This document shows, piece by piece, positions 43,851-53,849 of a DNA stretch of 64,000 bases. Positions within the stretch are counted from its first letter, which is position 1. The number at the start of each line of letters is the position of its first letter. The translations under genes and the position numbers were made by a program. This stretch comes from Periplaneta americana. Lineage: Eukaryota; Arthropoda; Insecta; Blattodea; Blattidae. The stretch covers positions 172,953,988 through 173,017,987 of the forward strand of contig NC_091120.1 in the NCBI RefSeq assembly GCF_040183065.1. The letters run 5' to 3'. The notes beneath the pieces were generated by a model. It did no database searches, was not told where the DNA came from, and worked only from the letters and a program-made list of their open reading frames with translations.

Positions 43851-44205
43851 AATTATAGGTTGATTTACTTCCAACACAAAATAACTTACTGGTTAAAAAT
43901 TTAGAATATTTAGTTCCAAAATTCATCTCCTTTGTTGTAACTCAGAATGCACCCATCAGTCAATATTACACCCTGACTCTCAACTAGTCATAACTACTAT
44001 CTTGCTGCAAACATCTTTACAGAGCATATACTTTCTCATTCGTCAGACTAGGAGTTGACACATGGCTTGAAAATATAGCAACATGCTGAGTGCTCTGACA
44101 ATCTAAAGTCATAATTGATCATTTCATAATATTGAAAAACAAGACTGATAATGACTTTGTCGTGATATTAATAACCAATTAACTAGAATGTAACTTTCGC
44201 TGCAG

Positions 44206-44429
44206 GAAATGTATTGAAGGAGTTGGTGGAACCATCTGGTGCCATAATCTTTACAAATAAGTTCCAACTGGGAGACCCCACAATCAGCACTCTTGAACTC
44301 TGGGGAGCTGAATACCAGGAGAATGACGCTATGCTGTGCCATGCGACTGATGTCCCTCTTTTGCAGCAGATTGGAGACAGAGAGAGATGCCCCATCAACT
44401 TTGTTGGTACTGTTCTCGACAGTGGGAAG
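44206..44429 (+). CDS. PFAS: PFAS coding exon 11 (residues 523-597)
   Basis: A 224-base exon, phase 1 to 0, acceptor TTTCGCTGCAG, donor GGGAAG/GTAAGA. It encodes NVLKELVEPSGAIIFTNKF, LGDPTISTLELWGAEYQEND and RERCPINFVGTV. All three blocks align with human PFAS. Confidence 0.97.
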
Positions 44430-44607
44430 GTAAGACTTCTACTAACTACAAATCATTATGGAATTTAATTGGTTATCGTGAGATAAAGGAAGACAACAGC
44501 TTATAAGTCTCATATAGTTTTCTCATAATAAATTAGAAAACATTACTAGGCATGACTGGAAATAAAAGTTGTGATCAGCAAGCATATAATAGTACATTAT
44601 GCAACGA

Positions 44608-44705
44608 GCCTATAATGATAGTAATTAAGACGCGAGGATGTTTATGAAACGAGCTCAAGCGAGTTTCATAATTTTCATACGAGTGTCTTAATTACCATTA
44701 TAGGC
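44608..44705. repeat. 98-bp near-palindrome
   Basis: The arms GCCTATAATGATAGTAATTA at 44608 and, inverted, GCCTATAATGGTAATTAAGAC ending at 44705 pair almost fully. Inside lies a smaller palindrome (ATGAAACGAGCTC / GAGTTTCAT with AAGC between). The transcript would fold to a long hairpin. It adjoins the TIR element at 44719-45185. Confidence 0.85.
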
Positions 44706-44718
44706 AAGTTTCATACGA

Positions 44719-45185
44719 CTTTTTATGCTCGACCATATTTCTAATTTGAAATTTGAAAGTATTCATGTTATGGTTATGTGACTGGGGAGTGAACTGACCT
44801 TGTGCAATCTCGTAAATTGTGAGATGTGCGCAGACGCGAAAGTATTGATTTTCTCCGAGCAACGAATGTTGACGACCTTGACATAATCTAGTAAGATAAA
44901 CGTTAAACTTGATATAACCTTGAAATTGAATTCGACATTGAAAAACGAGATGACAAATTGAATTTATTTGAATATTATTTACAATTAACGCTAATTATTA
45001 TAGTAACAGAACATAACCTTCTGCGACAGTATTGGATTTCCAGCCTGCATGATGTTTTGCTAGTTGTCTTTCGATTGCATATCCGAGAATAATCGAAAAC
45101 CTGAATTTTAATGAATATGACATGCATTGAAGGATTGCTACCAGGTGTATAATTACTACATTTCGGCATGGTCGAGCATAAAAAG
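44719..45185. mobile_element. 467-bp TIR element with 18-bp perfect ends
   Basis: CTTTTTATGCTCGACCAT at 44719-44736 is exactly inverted at 45168-45185. The interior has no coding frame of note. It may be one unit with the 44608-44705 hairpin, since GAGC/GCTC and TTTCATA phrases recur in both. No target duplication is readable. In PFAS intron 11. Confidence 0.75.
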
Positions 45186-45244
45186 ATATGAGAGCTAGAA
45201 GTGTTTCATTAAGACCAAAAATACATATATAGTAGTTTATTTTT

Positions 45245-45281
45245 TGAAAGACAACCTGGTGGCATTGGATAAAAAAAAAAA
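45245..45281 (+). mobile_element. 3' fragment of SINE family A
   Basis: GAAAGACAACCTGGTGGCAT TGGAT plus an A11 run matches only the last 25 bases and poly-A of the family. Such a 5'-truncated SINE is unusual but clear. Confidence 0.8.
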
Positions 45282-45924
45282 TTTGTACATACCGAAGTTA
45301 ATGACAGATTACTTCCACGCCTTTTGTAGGCTATGTCATGGTACCAATTTCTTCAACTTAGGTTAAAATGTCCATTATGAGTTGAACATAGCTAACAAGT
45401 GATGTAGGCTACTCTCTCTCTCTAGCATTGTATGAAGGAAGCATGGCTAAACTAGCTGTTGGGAAGTTCAGCTAATTTTGGAAGTTAAAATCGTAGAATT
45501 TAGAAAGGATTTTTGTGTGGAGATAAAGTTTAATACTTAAGGTACTGTAATTCAGTGAGCCATGGTATTATTTTTCTTAAAAGACGAGTACTTTCCTGGA
45601 CGAGAAATGGAAATACAATACAAATCACCTGAACTTCTGCGCGTAATTCTGACGAGTTATAATATGTTTATCTGCAAATTAATGTACAAATCAAGGTTTA
45701 TGTAAACGTTATGTTTCTAAACATAATGCAATTTATCTTTTTATAGCATGGGTAAGAAAGATATGGGACGAACCTGGAACATTTCCTAGACAGCGTTAGT
45801 TCAGTTCACTTCACATGACAATGAGTTCATGAGATATCCGTTCCTATTTTAAAAGTACAGAATAAAATGAAATGAGCTGGACATTATACCCTCAGACTAC
45901 CATGTTTCTGAAATATTATTGCTT

Positions 45925-46105
45925 TTCTTCTTCTTCTCCTCCTCCTCCTCCTCCTCCTCCTTCTGTGGTATTACAGTCCTTGTTGCCCGACCTTAGCCTC
46001 TTCATGATAGCTATTCATTCTAATTGAACCTGAGCTTTCCTCCTCCATCTCTTGATTTCTGCTTTTTTGAAGTCATTCTGTACATTACCTAACCATCTTA
46101 GCTTT
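45925..46105 (-). mobile_element. Non-LTR pol tail relic with (GGA)n end
   Basis: Minus-strand decayed frame near 46100-45965 reads RWLGNVQNDFKKAEIKRWRR; the 3' end is a run of GGA/GAA triplets (TCC run at 45925-45962 on the plus strand). It parallels the (GAA)n-tailed relics at 39303 and 51345. Confidence 0.7.
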
Positions 46106-46629
46106 GGTCAAATATTTCAAGTCAAAATAGCCTCTAGACTAAGGCAGGTAGTCACTAGAGAAAAATATCTCATTTTTGTATGATATCATCCCTTATCATA
46201 AACTGATTTGGTATTTGTGAGTAAACGAAAACAAAGTCTGATATATTTTAACATTAAATGCCGATTTTTGTTATTATAAAAATATTAAAATATTAATTGT
46301 AGCTGTTTTATGTAAATTTATAAAAAATTAATTACATAGTCTACTCAAACTGTTCAATTCATAATTGGAATAGTGTAGAGACTGCCATTTTTGTGTGTCA
46401 TCCATAGAAACAAATTTCTTATTTTTATATGTTTGCATATAAAATTATTTCTTTAATGTGTGTGTTCTGAATAATAGTTGAAGAAAGTTCACTATAAGCA
46501 GCAGTATCATCCATGTATGATGAAGTAATTGAATTGTTGTGAAATGTGATAAACATATAATGGGAAAGTACCGTTTGTGTCACCTTTACCAATGAAACTG
46601 TTTCACATAGATACCTTTGTCATGGACAG

Positions 46630-46755
46630 GTGATTCTTTCTGAGGAAGAGGAAATGGATGAAAAGAAATACTTATCTGGCAGCTATGCGCAAGAAAATGT
46701 AAGACATCCAGTGGACCTTGAATTGGAGCTAGTGCTGGGAAAGATGCCACAGAAA
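46630..46755 (+). CDS. PFAS: PFAS coding exon 12 (residues 598-639)
   Basis: A 126-base exon, phase 0 to 0, acceptor CATGGACAG, donor CAGAAA/GTAAGA. It encodes VILSEEEEMDEKKYL, then PVDLELELVLGKMPQK. The latter aligns to human PVDLELEWVLGKMPRK. Confidence 0.96.
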
Positions 46756-47734
46756 GTAAGAATATCACTTTGTTTCTTTGATCACAAATAGGAGCTGCCT
46801 GTGTATTTTGTTCTTCTTTACACTGTAAATTAAAATATACCCATCAAAAGAGTTTTGAAATTTCAATTTTTGTTTTGGTAGGATTTGCTTAAACTTCTTT
46901 TATTAATCTAACTTTGTCTTTTAGCGAGTAGCTATTTCTCTTACTATCACACATGATTGCTAGACAGGTATTGAGTGACCTACAGCTGTTTTCAAATATT
47001 TGGAACATGTCTCATGAGAAAGATCAGCTAGCATGTAAAGATGGAGCACACCAGCTCTGTATTTGCTTGGGCTGTGTGAGTTTGCTGTCTTACCAGTACA
47101 AGACCCATAACCTTAAGATCACTGATGTAAGTAAAGAGGCAGGGATATCTTCATTGTAACATGACTGATATGTTTCCCATATCCTACAGCTGACCTTGAA
47201 CATTGCAGGGAATGATTAAAATGTACTCAAAATCAAAAGATAAAGATATGTGAAGTTAAAATGTAACTTTATTACGTATCAGAGCAAACAAAATTATTTA
47301 CAATTTAAACATAAATGCAAAACCATAGTTTTCCTCTCCAAAGCTGCAATCTAGGACATTAGTTCAACTAGATCAGGCATGCCAAATAGTCTGGGTGTAA
47401 GATTGTGTGAGCTGCAAGGAAAAGAAATAATCATGTTATATAATGCGTAATGTATTAGCAGTATTTATTTATAGAAATACATATTGTTTGCTAGTAAGAA
47501 AAAACAACAGTAACACGGATTAATGTTTTCTTCCCAATATCTGACAGCTCTTCTCTATCACCAACCAATGTATAACCTCAAAATCACTACGCTATGCGCC
47601 ATTTTCACGTTTCATTTTATGAACACTCTGAACATGGCCCGCATTCCCACTTGTTTGCTCATAATAAGCTGGGGCCGCACAGATATGAGTCAGGGGCCAC
47701 GAGTTTGACACATCTGAACTAAATTCTCTAAAAT
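46756..47734. other. PFAS intron 12, left part, nothing firm
   Basis: AT-rich intronic sequence. The region near 47050-47150 and 47560-47710 has phrases such as CATAACCTTAAGATCACTG and ATGTATAACCTCAAAATCAC that hint at two old copies of a repeat, too diverged to name. Confidence 0.35.
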
Positions 47735-48537
47735 AGAAAAAATTTTGAAAAGACATTGCATGATAAAACAAATTCAAAATTTAAGTAAGGACGTAGTTTT
47801 CAAATGGATCCCAGCCCACTGTGAGCTGAATGATAATGAGAAAGCTGATATGTTAGTCAAGAAAGGAGCTAAAATCAGTGTAATAACTAGAGCTAGGATT
47901 CATATGTGGTAAAAGCTAATATTTATAGTCGGTATGGTTTATAAACATGTAAGCCATGCCCCCCACTCCTTATACTTCCCATTCTTGTTATTCAGTACTT
48001 CCATTAGATAGCGCTAAGGGTCTTTAATCCTCTTAACCACCACTTACAAAACAGCGGGGGGTTTAAAAGCTGCATTGTCTAGTTCTTTTGACTTTTCTTG
48101 CATTTCAGGTCACGTCAACCAAGCTTAAAACCTTCTTAACCGGCATCACATCGACTCAGTTATACTCTGCGTCATTCTTAACTCTTACTACATATAAATC
48201 CTAGCTCTAGTAATAACATACTAAAAAGGTTCATATGAATCTATTAAACTGGTTATAAAAAAGGAGAATTAACTCCAATCATCATTCAGATTCATTGAAA
48301 GATTTAAAATTAATTCCTGATCTCCCTCGAAATTCCACTGTGGCCATGTTCAGATTGGTTACTGGTCACGATTGCCTCAGTAAACACCATCATCGGATCA
48401 GCTTACTAACTTCTCCTAAATGCTTGTTATGCATGGACATGGAATATCTGGCAAATTGCGAATCTCTTGAAACTTTTGTGGATCTTGCGTCCAAATATTC
48501 TAAAGAAAGAAGGGACTTTGTTGTTAAATCCTGAGCA
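47735..48537 (+). mobile_element. RNase H-bearing non-LTR relic, split by a MITE
   Basis: Plus-strand: VVFKWIPAHCELNDNEKADM (RNase H end) near 47792, and after a 324-base insertion, LIPDLPRNSTVAMFRLVTGH and KCLLC at 48295-48534 (C-terminal tail). The same domain order appears at 714-1399 on the minus strand. Stop codons make it a relic. Confidence 0.85.
47887..48210. mobile_element. 324-bp MITE with 26-bp TIRs and TAATAA duplication
   Basis: The left end CTAGAGCTAGGATTCATATG is matched by CTAGAGCTAGGATTTATATG read inverted from the right, with GTGGTAA/GTAGTAA following. TAATAA is present at 47881-47886 and 48211-48216. Removing the MITE and one TAATAA joins the RNase H relic. The interior is GC-richer, with C and G runs, and has no coding frame. 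Superfamily unknown. Confidence 0.88.
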
Positions 48538-48639
48538 TTAGATATATACACGCACACATACATAAAATTTAAACTCGATTTAAAAATAATAGTACTTACA
48601 AATTACGTATAAATCAATTACATACAACTCAAAATTAAT

Positions 48640-49404
48640 TTATGTGTATATAAAGAGATAGGTTTGGAAGTAAATCCCGAAAAGACAAAGTATATGATTA
48701 TGTCTCGTGACGAGAATATTATACGAAATGGAAATATAAAAATTGGAAATTTATCTTTTGAAGAGGTGGAGAAGTTCAAATATCTGGGAACAACAGTAAC
48801 AAATATAAATGATACTTGGGAGGAAATTAAACACAGAATAAATATGGGAAATGCCTATTATTATTCGGTTGAGAAACTTTTATCATCCAGTCTGCTGTCA
48901 AAAAATCTGAAAGTTAGAATTTATAAAACAGTTATATTACCGGTTGTTCTGTATGGTTGTGAAACTTGGACTCTCACTTTGAGAGAGGAACAGAAATTAA
49001 GGGTGTCTGAGAATAAGGTTCTTAGGAAAATATTTGGGGCTAAAAGGGATGAAGTTACAGGAGAATGGAGAAAGTTACACAACACAGAACTGCACGCATT
49101 GTATTCTTCACCTGACATAATTAGGAACATTAAATCCAGACGTTTGAGATGGGCAGGGCATGTAGCACTTATGGGCGAATCTAGAAATGCATATAGAGTG
49201 TTAGTTGGGAGGCCGGAGGGAAAAAGACCTTTGGGGAGGTCGAGATGTAGATGGGAAGATAATATTAAAATGGATTTGAGGGAGGTGGGATATGATGATA
49301 GAGAATGGATTAATCTTGCTCAGGATAGGGACCAATGGCGGGCTTATGTGAGGGCAGCAATGAACCTCCGGGTTCCTTAAAAGCCAGTAAGTAAGTAAGT
49401 AAGT
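48640..49404 (+). mobile_element. Best-preserved 5'-truncated non-LTR element, (TAAG)n tail
   Basis: An unbroken 238-codon frame (48664-49380) covers the end of a LINE pol: KTKYMIMSRDENII, FEEVEKFKYLGTTVTNIND, LYGCETWTLTLREEQKLRV, SSPDIIRNIKSRRLRWAGH, RPEGKRPLGRSRCRWEDNIK and a LAQDRDQWRAYVRAAMNL end. The 3' terminus is AAAAGCCAG followed by TAAG repeats to 49404. The reverse-transcriptase core is missing, so it cannot move. In PFAS intron 12. Confidence 0.92.
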
Positions 49405-49703
49405 ATAAATGTAATTTTGCCAAGACCTATGCATAATTACGTATAAACCAGAACTACATATAACTGGGTTAGGTATAACCCACATTCTGCTGTAATTTAC
49501 CTTGATCTTGCCAAGCCTTTGCTATGCCTTAAAAGGAAGGTAGGAATGTCTGATGGAATCTAGGTTATTATTGGGGTTAGCGTAATATAACCAGCATTGG
49601 CAGGCATCCACGCAAGAGTAGACATAACAGACTTACCCTAAAATTTAGAAAGAAAAAAAAAAACAGTAGAATTGCGAGATACAAAGAGATGATATTGTTG
49701 CAG

Positions 49704-49940
49704 GTATTCAATTTGGATCGCAAGCCTGCAATTGTCAAGTCTCTGAGTCTACCAGCTGACCTGACTGTGAAGTTGGCTCTGGAGCGGGTACTAAGACTGC
49801 CATCTGTTGCCAGCAAGCGCTACCTGACCAACAAGGTGGACCGATGTGTGACAGGCCTCATCGCACAGCAGCAGTGTGTGGGTCCTCTCCATACACCCCT
49901 TGCAGATGTGGCTGTCACAGCTCTCACTCACTTCAGTCCT
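49704..49940 (+). CDS. PFAS: PFAS coding exon 13 (residues 640-718)
   Basis: A 237-base exon, phase 0 to 0, acceptor TTGTTGCAG, donor CAGTCCT/GTAAGT. It encodes LERVLRLPSVASKRYLTNKV, then DRCVTGLIAQQQCVGPLHTP and LADVAVTAL. This strongly conserved run opens the second FGAM synthase half. Confidence 0.98.
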
Positions 49941-50437
49941 GTAAGTTTAGTGGAAGTGCGCTGCTTCACTATGAATTATTAAACTTGTAAGAACTTTCTT
50001 GTAGTGCCATTCCTAATGTAAGGGGTTTGTACAGTATGTGGCAAAACAAACAATATTGAAATTATCTCTCATCTTCTCTTCATGTTTCCCCAGCAACCAA
50101 GAATTTATTTATTTTATCTAATAGTTTGACACATTTTATATTCAGTTTTGGGGTTAGTGCTGAAATTATGCTTCTCAAAACAGAGGAGAAGATGTTTATT
50201 GTCAAACATTATAGGAAACTGCATTCTCATTCCCTTCCCAATTCCCGGATTTCACGGCCCCAGATGCCTACATATGGGGCATGCTGAAAGAATTTGTTTT
50301 CCGGTCAGATGATCCACCTGAAATGTTCCCCAATTATGGGAGAAAATAGTCATTTTTTGTGTCCTTGCAGCAACATGTGTTCATCAACACGTTCAACAAT
50401 CTAAAGGACCATTATAAAAACTAACAAAGAACTAAAT

Positions 50438-51015
50438 GATTTGAATAATTTCGAGGGAAAAATTGTTCCGGAGCCGGGTATCGAACCCGGGACCTTTGGT
50501 TTAACGTACCAACGCTCTACCACTGAGCTACTCGGGAACTCTAACCGACACCGATCCAATTTTTCCCTCTATATCCACAGACCTCAAAGTGGGCTGACAA
50601 CCGTCAAGCAACCAACTTCGAGTGCACACTAACTCCGTGTGACTTAAATTGTGGCTTTCTGTTAACGAACAGTGACGTGTATTATGCAAATCAAGATTTC
50701 AGGTATAACTCCCTGTAAAGTTGATTTGAATAATTTCGAGGGAAAAATTGTTCCGGAGCCGGGTATCGAACCCGGGACCTTTGGTTTAACGTACCAACGC
50801 TCTACCACTGAGCTACTCGGGAACTCTAACCGACACCGATCCAATTTTTCCCTCTATATCCACAGACCTCAAAGTGGGCTGACAACCGTCAAGCAATCAA
50901 CTTCGAGTGCACACTAACTCCGTGTGACTTAAATTGTGGCTTTCTGTTAACGAACAGTGACGTGTATTATGCAAATCAAGATTTCAGGTATAACTCCCTG
51001 TAAAGTTGATTTGAA
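50438..51015. mobile_element. Two tandem units of the tRNA-like fold-back SINE family
   Basis: A unit of about 286 bases beginning GATTTGAATAATTTCGAGGG occurs at 50438 and 50722, nearly identical (one visible difference: CAAGCAACC versus CAAGCAATC), and its first 20 bases reappear at 51006. Each unit has a minus-strand tRNA-like block with A box TAGCTCAGTGGTAGAGC, a 5-bp anticodon stem TTGGT/ACCAA around ACGTTAA, and T arm CCGGGTTCGATACCCGG. The rest of the body ends GTATTATGCAAATCAAG. In PFAS intron 13. Confidence 0.88.
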
Positions 51016-51345
51016 TAATTTGCAACTAAATGATTTAATACACAATGAAAATATAATAAATTTCATCAGGGCTATGAGGTTAAGTTGGTTTGGCCATGTT
51101 AAAATAATGAAAGACCAGAGGCTAGTGAAAGGTATATATAAATGGAAACCCCTGGGAACTAGAGCAAGGGGTAGACTGAAAAGCTGCTGGGAAGATGATA
51201 TTGTGAATGATTTGAGGAAACTAAGACTCATGGATTCGATGATGGTCGTACAGAATAGAAGTTCCTGGAAAAAAATTGTTGAGAAGGCCAAGACATTCAA
51301 TTTTGAAGTTGTAGTGCCTTGAGAAGAAGAAGAAAAAAGGACCAT
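51016..51345 (+). mobile_element. Non-LTR pol tail relic with (GAA)n end
   Basis: Plus-strand frame to 51322 with FIRAMRLSWFGHVKIMKDQR, RARGRLKSCWEDDIVNDLRK and SSWKKIVEKAKTF, then GAGAAGAAGAAGAAAAAAGG. These are LINE pol C-terminal motifs. The left side is cut by the SINE tandem pair. Confidence 0.8.
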
Positions 51346-52094
51346 TATGAACAATGTGTGAGACATGAGGATACACATTTTGAACACATACTGTACTGAT
51401 GCATTTAGATATGTGTTGCTGTATTCACTTTGCATGTAATAATGGCTTATCTTGATTTTCAGAGTACGTTTGTAATTTCAGCATTGTTTGTTTTGCCGCA
51501 TACTGTACTTACTCCAGAATTTCATAATGTTTCATGCTCCAGGAACATTTATCCTCTGGTATCTTAAAAAGATGATAGTACAGTAATTTTTCATTGTTTT
51601 TGTATTGGTGATGAGATGACTTTTAATTGTGGAGAAATGATAAAATGATAGCAGAGGAAACTTGAATTTCAAAAGAAAAAAGTCTCTCAGTACTGTTGAC
51701 CACTTGGGCTAACCTGATTTTGAACTTGAATCTCTCAGTGTATTCCGAATCTCACCGGACTGAATGGCATCAATGACGTCACACCGCAGCAAAATGGGAA
51801 CAAAACTGCTTGAAGGTTGAAGGGTCATCACGGCAGCTGTGCGAGTTGTCTGTGCTACACTAGCAAGATTTTGCGAAATTTTCATACATTCACCTAGTTA
51901 AAATGAAATAGAGCAGAAACACTTCATTTCTTGATCCAGTGTAAGATTAATTATCTGATTACAACATTACTAAATTATGTAAATGCTTCAGATCTCACTT
52001 TAGTTGTTTTGAGGATTACTTATGTGGAACATCGAAATTAGCTCTCATTTGATTTATTTTGGAAAATATCGTGTTTAAAAGATTTTATATCTTG

Positions 52095-52290
52095 GTGTGG
52101 TTGGCACCATACTCCTACCTCCTTTTACTCCCGGGAAAGACCCAGTACTCAATTTGATAGGAGGCTGAGTGAACCTTGGGGCCGTTCTGGAAGTTTGGCA
52201 AAGAGAAAAACCCCGTCTCAACACGGGATCGAACCCCTGACCTTCCAGTCCATAACCAGCAGCTCTCCCAACTCAGCTACCCAGCTGCCA
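52095..52290 (-). mobile_element. SINE family D copy, truncated
   Basis: Shares CTCCCGGGAAAGACCC, ATAGGAGGCTGAGTGAAC and the minus-strand tRNA-like head (GGGTTCGATCCCGTG, GTTGGGAGAGCTGC) with 33685-33978, but lacks about 100 bases at the far end. No clear duplication. In PFAS intron 13. Confidence 0.8.
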
Positions 52291-52438
52291 TTATGTTCGT
52301 ACATAGCCAAATAAAATAATTACTAGGTAATATTAAAGAAATAAGAAATTCTTCATAATGAAGCAGGATATATGTACGTATGTAATTGTAAGAGTGTCAT
52401 ATATTCAATTGTTCTCTTGTGTACCATGTGTTGTGCAG

Positions 52439-52564
52439 GAAGGAATTGCTAGTGCGATTGGCGAGCAGCCAGTTAAAGGCTTGGTTGATGCACCAGCAGG
52501 CGCAAGAATGGCTGTTGCAGAATCACTCACTAATCTGGTGTTTGCCCGGGTATCTGACATAAAG
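52439..52564 (+). CDS. PFAS: PFAS coding exon 14 (residues 719-760)
   Basis: A 126-base exon, phase 0 to 0, acceptor GTTGTGCAG, donor ATAAAG/GTAGGG. It encodes EGIASAIGEQPVKGLVDAPA and MAVAESLTNLVFARVSDIK. It aligns to human GAATALGEQPVKSLLDPKVA and LAVAEALTNLVFALVTDLR. Confidence 0.97.
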
Positions 52565-53142
52565 GTAGGGCTACTTGAATAACCTGATATTTACATTTTT
52601 CATTTATAGTATACGTTTTTAAGAAAATATGACTGCTGACGATGAAGCACGAGAACTTCTAGTTTATTTAAGGTACATTACCCTTTTTTTGACTATTTTT
52701 AACACTTCGACATTTTCAAGTTTTATCATAGTTTATAAATTATATTTTTCTGACATTTTTCAAAATGCTTCTCACTCTCGTGAAGGTCAAATAGCCCTAA
52801 AATGAGGCATATTATTTTATTGATGAATTCAGTAACTCATAGAAAAAAGAAAATAGTCATCCTTTCAGCTCAACAATTTCCTTCTGGGAATTTCGGGTGC
52901 ATTTGAATTACTTTAGTTTCGTTTTAAGCTACATCTAACAAGTTTAACGTGAAATATGAATATAAATTAGCCAATTAGTAATATGTAGATGACATCTACT
53001 ATATTTTTGTTATGCCAAAAAGTTGATTTCTTGTGATGCTTAATAAGTGACTTTCATAGATTACATGCCAAGCAATCTCATCTTGTAATCCATAAAGCCT
53101 ATACATGGGGTTATAATCATAGACTGAGTGTATATAATAACG

Positions 53143-53393
53143 TCGCCTGAATGCAAGAATTAGGTAACTCGAAATTTGCGTTTTTTAGTTACATCTTTTA
53201 TAGCATAGCAAAAATCGCACAAAATGTAATCCAGGATCTAGGTAACTGACCGAACGATACCAGCGACATCTATTTTCCAATATAACAAATAGGTAAAAGA
53301 AAACGAGACATATTCCTTAGTCCAATAAATAAATAAATAGGCGATGTCACGAAATATGAAAAATCAAGTTACCTAGTTCTTGCATTCAGGCGA
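53143..53393. mobile_element. 251-bp MITE-like inverted repeat
   Basis: TCGCCTGAATGCAAGAATTA at 53143 is matched by TCGCCTGAATGCAAGAACTA read inverted from 53393; pairing continues with GGTAACTTG/GGTAACTCG. There is no coding frame and no certain target duplication. In PFAS intron 14. Confidence 0.8.
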
Positions 53394-53649
53394 TGATATG
53401 CTTTCTAAGGTCACATTGTTGTGTCACTAAATCTCATACAGTTGTCAGGTTGGTTCCTTTCAGGACCAAGACTTCCAGTTCTGACATGATGATGTGGCCT
53501 TTACCCTGAAGGCTTAGCTATAACTCCAGACCCTGGACGCCTATTTTGTTATTGTCTTGTACTTTCTAAGCACTGCTTGAATAGAATTAAAGTGAGTAGA
53601 GATATCGAATGTAAAACTATAATAAATGGGTTATTTTCTGTTCTTGCAG

Positions 53650-53830
53650 GATATAAAGTGCAGCGGGAACTGGATGTGGGCGGCCAAGCTGCCAGGTGAA
53701 GGAGCAGCTCTGTATGATGCCTGCACTGCCATGTGCAAGGTGATGACGCAACTTGGCATTGCGGTTGATGGTGGGAAGGACTCCCTCAGTATGGCAGCCA
53801 GAGTGGATGGCGACACTGTCAAGGCACCTG
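53650..53830 (+). CDS. PFAS: PFAS coding exon 15 (residues 761-820), last in window
   Basis: A 181-base exon, phase 0 to 1, acceptor GTTCTTGCAG, donor CACCTG/GTATGA. It encodes GNWMWAAKLPGEGAALYDA and VDGGKDSLSMAARVDGD. The DGGKDSLSMAA motif belongs to the second FGAM synthase half. The family continues for about 510 more residues, so many exons are missing to the right. The repeat array begins about 20 bases after the donor. Confidence 0.98.
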
Positions 53831-53849
53831 GTATGAAATATATCGTTAT

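Larger units (their letters stand above)
19449..53830 (+). other. PFAS: PFAS (FGAM synthase) gene model, 5' part, fifteen coding exons
   Basis: Gene-level entry. Fifteen plus-strand exons, all bounded by AG/GT and in consistent phase, encode about 820 residues collinear with animal PFAS (about 1,340 residues in human). The enzyme is cytosolic and converts FGAR, ATP and glutamine to FGAM in step 4 of de novo purine synthesis. Present here are the N-terminal PurS-like domain, linker, first FGAM synthase half (ETHNFPTG, GATTGTGGRIRD) and the start of the second half (DGGKDSLSMAA). Missing, beyond the right edge, are the rest of the second half and the C-terminal glutaminase. Introns range from about 110 bases to about 6 kb and hold almost all the repeats. 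Exon 15 is followed by a 10-kb minisatellite. Confidence 0.96.

Noticed and set aside
44124-44398. Minus-strand frames opposite PFAS exon 11
   Set aside because: Shadows of a conserved exon on the other strand.
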